DNA from: Cephalotus follicularis
Lineage: Eukaryota; Streptophyta; Magnoliopsida; Oxalidales; Cephalotaceae
DNA length: 64,000 nucleotides
Reading direction: 5' to 3'
Assembly (NCBI GenBank): GCA_001972305.1
Contig: BDDD01001650.1
Location: 1 to 64,000 of the forward strand
Part shown: piece after piece, positions 58,299 through 64,000 of the stretch
How the letters are laid out: each line of letters starts with the position of its first letter
Numbering within the stretch: position 1 is the stretch's first letter
The notes under the pieces: model-generated
The model's input: only the letters and a program-made list of their open reading frames with translations
Database searches by the model: none
What the model was told of the DNA's origin: nothing
Program-made: the position numbers and the translations under genes

Positions 58299-59773
58299 GA
58301 GTTTTTTCCAAAAATATCATATTTTTTAAAACTTATTCATAATCTAACATGTATCCTAAACTATTTCCCTAAATACCACTCCAAACCTAATTTTTTCTCC
58401 AAACCTGCAGCCTTTTTTTTTCATTTCTTTTTTCTCTCTCCTGCCTCTCTCTCTCTTTTTCCTTCTCTCCTTTTTTTTTCTCCCATTTTCTTCTCTCTCC
58501 TGCCTCTCTCTCTCCCGCAATCTCTCTCTCATCCTTTTTTTCTCTCCCATTTCTTCTCTCCTGGGCTCACTTCTTCTCCCGTTTTTCTTTTTTTTTTTTC
58601 TCATTTTGTCTTCCATTTCTCCTGGGCTCACTTACTCTCTCCCATTTTCTTCTCTCTCCTGCCTCTCTCTCTCCCGCAATCTCTCTCCCATCCTTTTTTT
58701 CTCTCCCATTTCTTCTCTCTCCTGGGCTCACTTCTTCTCCCGTTTTTCTTTTCTTTTTTTTCTCATTTTGTCTTCCATTTCTCCTGGGCTCACTTACTCT
58801 CTCCCATTTTCTTCTCTCTCCCGCAATCTCTCTCCCATCCTTTTTTTCTCTCCCATTTCTTCTCTCTCCTGGGCTCACTTCTTCTCCCATTTTTCTTTTT
58901 TTTTTCCTCATTTTGTCTTCCATTTCTCCTGGGCTCACTTACTTTTTTTTTTTTTTAAGCATCTAAACAGTAAACAATCATCACATAAACCAACCACATC
59001 CACATGAGAGTTATGAGAAAAAAGTAACACTGAAGCTTTAGCATGAAATTCTCCATGGTAGAAAATTACAAACAATACCCCAAGCTGAATACAAAATACA
59101 GACCCTAAGTATTTAGTAGTCATCCATACGTAGATGTCAAGAGTAAAATGATCACTTAGCAAGCATATTCTGTTGAGCTTGATTCTCCTGCTGCTGCTGA
59201 TAGTTCAGAGGCCTCCTAAAGAGCATGATGTGTGGCTCCATTGCATGCTCGACTCCATTGCATGCTCAGGATGCATGCTTGGGAGAGCTCGGGTGTATGA
59301 CGTTGCACGGCATGGTCGGGTACACGGGACGCACACGCTAGACTTGGTCGAGTACCTAGCTCGGCATGCACGAGTACAAGTCATGGAGTAGCATCCTTGG
59401 CTCATGGCATGCTTGGAACGGGAGAGAAGGAAAAAAACAGGGAGAGAGAGAAATTGCGGGAGAGAGAGAGGTAGGAGAGAGAAGAAAGGGCGGGAGAAAT
59501 GGAAGACAAAATGAGAAAAAAAAAAAGAAAAACGGGAGAAGAAGTGAGCCCAGGAGAGAAGAAATGGGAGAGAAAAAAAGGATGGGAGAGAGATTGCGGG
59601 AGAGAGAGAGAGGCAGGAGAGAGAAGAAAATGAGAGAAAAAAGAAATGAAAAAAAAAAGGCTGCAGGTTCGGATAAAAAGTTGAGGTTTGGAGTGGTATT
59701 TAGGGAAATAGTTTGGGATATATGTTAGATTAGGAATAAGTTTTAAAAAATATGGTATTTTTGGAAAAAACTC
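58299..59773. mobile_element. 1.48-kb Pack-MULE-like element with polypyrimidine/polypurine arms
   Basis: Inverted ends start GAGTTTTTTCCAAAAATA on both sides, and a perfect 9-bp target duplication TTAAAGTCG flanks them (58290-58298 and 59774-59782). The left arm is a polypyrimidine tract (58390-58955) made of about three tandem units of roughly 150 bp containing CTCCTGGGCTCACTT; the right arm (59410-59690) has its purine-rich complement, about one unit. Between the arms (58960-59400) lies unrelated, gene-like DNA. No transposase. Long frames in the arms (FSH/SLPF or RREKK composition) are low-complexity artefacts. Confidence 0.85.
58960..59213 (-). pseudogene. Possible captured 3' end of a host gene inside the Pack-MULE
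   Basis: On the minus strand RPLNYQQQQENQAQQNMLAK is followed by a stop (59158-59156) and then about 190 bases of ordinary AT-rich, 3'-UTR-like sequence before the arm begins. Glutamine-rich tails like this occur in plant transcription factors, but the family is not recognised. The coding part is short, so this is tentative. Confidence 0.35.
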
Positions 59774-59782
59774 TTAAAGTCG

Positions 59783-60166
59783 CTGGTTTTGCTATTGTTA
59801 AGCGACACTGATTGTTAGAGAATTGGAGCGCCATCTTCGCATTACGCATCATCTGCAAGGAAGTTATTGTCCCCTCGTCACTCACGTGAATTGATGTTTT
59901 CGAATAACATTGAGTAATTAAGTTTTTTATTGTCTTTAGGCATTGAAGTATTGATTTATTTAATTAATTTCTGGTTTAGTATATTTGATTGCTTGATGTT
60001 GACACTATATTTTTGTGGGATGATTTTTATTGTTATATCTAGTTTAGAAAATTTTGTTTATGTGATTCAGATTTTCTATTCAAATAATGGTTCTTATTAT
60101 TATTGTGATTATACATATGATAACATATAAGCCAAAAACAAAAGGTGATTACACAAAATAGCGCCT
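59783..60166. other. Short spacer
   Basis: T-rich, no gene or repeat recognised. Confidence 0.45.
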
Positions 60167-61249
60167 GTTAATGCAGAAATCCTTCCCTCAACAGTACCCT
60201 ACGTGTGTAAGGGCTTGATTTGTTTAAAGAAACACTGCTGTAATGCTCCGAGGGGAAGGTTGTAGATGGCTGTTAATGCTTTCACTGCACAGAGGAACAA
60301 ATACGTTGAAGGTCCAGGAGGTTGTTCTCCCGGGGACACTCCGACGCTCAAGTTAGGCCTTTGCACAGTGAAAACAAGGTTATTTGAGAGTAAAAATGAC
60401 TGACCTTTGTTCAGACTGTTGAACTAGTATTTATAGTACTGGCTTGTAACGTTTTGAGCTTGAAATGAGGAGGTTATAACTGTCCCCTAAGGAAATGCCG
60501 AGGATCTCGATCATTTCCCTTGATCTCCGCCAAATATGTTGCTACTTCCCTTGTTGGTAGTTCGTTATATTACTACTTCCTTATTTAGATAAAGACTAAT
60601 CCCAGGAAATCAGGCAGATTTCATGCCCTTATCCCATAAACGAAGTGGGGGTCCTCTGCCACAGGGCTGTCGAGGAAGTGAACCATGGCTCTGTTGCCGA
60701 GGTGATGTACCTCATGCTTCCCCTTTTGCTCCTGGGTCCTCATTTTCTGGTGCTTCTTCAGTGGCGTACGCCTAGGACGCCAGGTCCACTACCTTTCATC
60801 CGAGGATGAGGTCTTTTTGGATAGCGCCGAGGAGAAGGTCCTCGGTATCTGTGCAGCGGGGGTATGTCCTCTGTTTCATGTCCAATAGACACTTCGGGTA
60901 GAGGAGGTCCTCGGCACTGGTGCCCTGAAGGAGGTCCTCTGACCTGTAGCCTAAGTAAGCTCCTCGGCAGGGGAGGTCCTCTGACCTGTAGCCTAAGTAA
61001 CCTCCTCGGCAGGGGACGTCCTCTGTCCTGTAGTGCACTCTTGGTCAAGCTAGCTCTCCTCGACCCTGGTGTCTCAGCATGGGTTCTTCAGGAAAAAGGG
61101 GTTCTCGGCTCTGGAGTCGAGGAGGATGCCCTCCGCTACGTAAGTGTTCCTCGACTGGGCCTTTCGTGAGCTTTAAGACCCTTCTGGTCAATTGACCGAA
61201 TCCGCGAAGGACACGTGTCCTCCTTAGTATAAACAGATATTTACCCTAT
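60167..61249 (-). repeat. LTR of a Tat-like Gypsy element, minus orientation
   Basis: On the minus strand TGATAGGGTAAATATCTG...CTGCATTAACA, about 1.08 kb. The 3' part is related to the LTRs at 22194 and 50517. It is about 95% similar by eye to the LTR start at 63878, which lies in the opposite orientation. No target duplication flanks it (GCGCC against TATTC). A 47-bp tandem repeat with GGTCCTCTGACCTGTAGCC lies at about 60930-61030. Confidence 0.8.
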
Positions 61250-63877
61250 CATATTCGAGGAAGCAGCCGAGTTTTTGAACTCCTCCACGGAGGATCTCAA
61301 CAACTGCTTGAACTTCTCTGAGCCACAACCTTGTGTTGCTCCCTCTTCAGCAGTTCCTGATCTTTCCTCTGCTGGCGAATAAGCTTCGCCTCTAGCTCCT
61401 GGCACTTCTTCCTGGTGTGTTCCAGCTCTGCCACCATCTCCTTCCTGTCAGCCCTCTCCTCCTCCAAGTCCTCAACTGCTTGCTTCTTCTCCTCAACCAA
61501 GGACTCCTGAACTTTGAGAACCTCGTTCAGTTGACCCTGATCCGAGCGAGCAGTTTCCTCCAACGTAGCCATGCTCGACCTTAGCTCCCTGTCCCTGGCC
61601 ACCACGGCAGAGAATTTGTCCACCAGCAGTTGAGTGTTGTTCAGAGCCTATCAGAGAACCACATATATCAGCAACAATGAAAAGCCAAGACATAAGAAAA
61701 ATCAAGGCAACTAGGGAAGAGATCACTTACCCTCAAGTTGCTCCGCAGACAATGGGTTACCAACTCCTCGTTGGACCATTTCTCCCTTGCTTCCATCTCT
61801 AAGGGGAAGAAGACCAGACGACTGACTGCTTGGGGGACCCCAGGAGCATTGAGGTGCAGCTTGGTGCAGTCCATGTCCTCAAACTCGTTCAGAAGGTCCT
61901 CAGCCTCCGGAGTTGGAAGTATGATGATTGGATCTTGCGAGCTCGCTCCGAGGGCAGCGACATCCTCGACCTCCCTCCCTTTTTTGGTTCCATCAACAGC
62001 CTTCCCCTTTCTGCTCCTCTTCATCAGAGGAACATGCTCGTCAGCGGGGGAGGTTTCATCTGCAGTCCTCTTGCCCGCCTCCTTCCTCTTCTCTGCAACA
62101 ACAGCAGGCACCCGAACAGGTGGAGGAGTTTTTGTCTGTGGCCTTGACCCCTCAGCTACGGCAGTCTTCCCCTTAGGCTTTGGTCCACCTGCTGCAGGGG
62201 TCTTCCTCTTGTCAGTAGCCTTCATGATGGCAGAGAAGTCACGACGAGGAGCCATAGCTGAAAGAAGACATGAAAGTCAGGGTCAAAGTTCTGAAATACA
62301 AGAAGAATAAAAATAATGCTAAACTGAGGAGCGGAGGAGGCAAAGGCTTTATACAGCGTTCCTCCGACACTGGGGGCAAGGGACTATCTTGATCTCCCTC
62401 TCCCTCTTAGATATCCTCCGCGACTCCATCGGAGCGAGATCCTTGTCCGAGGACCACACTCAGCCCAGCTTGGAGCAGACGATCCTCGCGGACTGTGGAG
62501 TTCACATCCTCTGGCCCAAGGTTCAGGAGCTTGTTGAAGCCGACCTTCTCCGCCGAGGTCAGACGAGATCTCCTGTTCAGAGATGTCGTGTCTAGAGAAT
62601 CGCACCGGGGAGAAGGAGTGTATCCTTTGAAGTCCTTTATCAGAAAATACCTCTTCCTCCAATTTTTTATTGACTTGGTAGGGTTGAGGAGAAGTTTTTT
62701 CACCCCAGAGCGAGATTTGAAAAAAATACCCACTCTTCTTGGGCGTGGCTGAGAGGACGTGGAACTCTTTGAAAATGTTCACTGTCGTGTCCACCTCGGA
62801 CTCTATACGCTTGACGAGGAAGCCAATCATAAAACTCCAGGACTGAGGTTGAAAAAGTGAGGGATGAAGACTAAAGTTGACTAACACAGAGATGGCAAAG
62901 GAGGGAATTGGGACCCTCAGACCATGAGAGAGTGCCCATTCGAAGATCACAAAGAGACCTTCTCTGCTCATGGTAACCATCCAAGGATCCGAAGGAAGGC
63001 AGTAGTTTTACCCACGAGGAAAGGTATACCTCTCAGAGAGATTTTTCACCTCAGCACGGCTGAAGGTGCTTACATCGAAACAATTTTCAGAAGGAGGAGG
63101 ATTAGCCCCCGCGATGGGTGCAATAGGGTCACCCACTGCAGCCCCCAGGCTACCTTCAACACCAAGTGGCCTCTCGGCGGTGGGAACCACCATGGCCAAG
63201 GGCTCGACTGCTAGGGGAGAAACAGAAGAAGACCCACTGGATTGCTCTTGACTAGCCATAAGTTCAAGACGTAGAAGAAGGAACTGCTAAAGAAATCTAA
63301 GAACGACCTAGAAAAGAAAAGAGATGACATAAACTTACCAAAGACCTTGATGTAAAGTGATGAAATGGGGTTCTGAAGGCACAACAAACTTAGGAAGCTC
63401 TCAACGACAATGTGAGTATTGGAGATTCAAGGAGCGAAATGTTTTCTTTGAGAAGCACAAAACCTTTTATAGGCTTGTAACTCGGATCCTAGCCCTCCAC
63501 CTCACACAGATCTAACGGCTGGGGAACAGACCATCAAATCAGACGCAGGAAACGAAGAGATAGACGCGGGAAACGAAAAGACAGAGGTGGGAGACACTCA
63601 GTTAATGCCACGTGTAAATCGTATTCAATATTCAAATTAAATGCTAATGATTAGAGCTCGTGACACGAGGCCGGTTAACAAAAATAGGTACAGACTAGAG
63701 GGCAGGCTTTAATCCTCGGCTCAGGCAGACTATGTTTTGCGTTAGAGGATCCCCAAAAGCAATACTTTCAACCTCAGCCCATTTGCACAAGGAGAAGCTA
63801 GCAGGAAGTTCTACGGAAGAGTCTCGCGCGAGCTCCTCCTCTGACCAAGGTCAGAGAAGAAGGACCAGTGGGGCATA
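61250..63877 (+). mobile_element. Interior 3' part of a Tat-like Gypsy element with an antisense extra ORF region
   Basis: The right edge (GAAGAAGGACCAGTGGGGCATA) is the polypurine end of an interior, directly followed by an LTR start. On the minus strand lie the parts of an antisense extra ORF. They are a Ser/Pro-rich start (about 63259-63010), a segment like the plant gypsy-type transposase domain PF04195 (about 62980-62700; GLFVIFEWALSHGLRVPIPSF), a basic region with KRSRKGK (62255-61670) and a coiled-coil region rich in Glu/Lys (61623-61297). Antisense ORFs with this domain between pol and the 3' LTR are known from the Tat lineage. No gag or pol part is in this window. It is broken in its present form. 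Confidence 0.7.
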
Positions 63878-64000
63878 TGATAGGGTAAATATCTGTTTAT
63901 ACTAAGGAGGACACGTGTCCTCCGCGGATTCGGCCAATTGACCAGAAGGGTCTTGAAGCTCGCGAAAGGCCCAGCCGAGGAACACTTACGTGGCAGAGGG
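63878..64000 (+). repeat. Start of an LTR (plus orientation), runs off the window
   Basis: TGATAGGGTAAATATCTG..., the same family as 60167-61249 but inverted relative to it. Preceded by a purine tract in the normal arrangement. Confidence 0.85.

Noticed and set aside
58266-59007. 230-codon Phe/Ser/Leu-rich frame, like a membrane protein
   Set aside because: It is translation of a polypyrimidine tandem repeat forming a MULE arm.

Overview
This window is repeat-rich nuclear DNA from a flowering plant, probably a eudicot. The evidence is spliced plant genes (plant-type aspartic proteases, an EDR2-like protein), a FAR1/FHY3-type Mutator transposase, plant Copia and Gypsy elements with typical primer-binding sites, and AT-rich intergenic DNA. 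The species cannot be told from the sequence alone.

Layout. 0.4-0.75 kb: a tiny two-exon gene for a 51-residue membrane protein. 0.75-6.0 kb: non-coding AT-rich DNA. 6.0-13.2 kb: a complete-looking Mutator-like DNA transposon (MULE) with terminal inverted repeats of about 620 bp, set in a TA microsatellite. It carries an open 729-residue transposase and pieces of host genes: a RopGEF PRONE exon, two exons of a membrane-protein gene, and probably the 5' end of an oligopeptide-transporter gene inside each terminal repeat. 13.8-21.8 kb: a broken Copia-type element interrupted by two large solo-LTR-like insertions, each with a matching 5-bp target duplication. 22.2-28.5 kb: a Gypsy (Tat-like) element with paired LTRs and a 5-bp target duplication, rich in minisatellites. 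28.96-29.88 kb: an intact intronless EDR2-like (DUF1336) gene. 31-36.6 kb: a run of small non-autonomous DNA transposons. 38.4-39.4 kb: a Gypsy pol fragment with a chromodomain-like end.

40.4-55.7 kb: a tandem cluster of A1 aspartic protease genes on the minus strand. Two are intact three-exon genes of 482 and 477 residues with exons 1 and 2 of identical length. The third is a remnant in which exon 1 is joined to a short piece of exon 3. The two intact genes have been pushed apart by a solo LTR of about 2.95 kb (itself carrying a 1.4-kb MULE) and by a second, smaller solo LTR. The copies share a TATA box followed by GCATGC/CATGCATG (RY-type) motifs.

56.9-64 kb: a Gypsy RT fragment; a 1.48-kb Pack-MULE-like element with polypyrimidine/polypurine arms, a perfect 9-bp target duplication and a possible captured gene 3' end; and a Tat-like Gypsy segment carrying an antisense extra ORF (PF04195-like) between two LTRs of one family that lie in inverted orientation.

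The host genes do not form a pathway. The main themes are MULEs that pick up host exons, and the local tandem duplication and decay of a secreted protease family. No system clearly outside known families was found. The strongest candidate for something undescribed is the 7.2-kb MULE, which combines an open transposase, captured exons and a host-gene-like terminal repeat.
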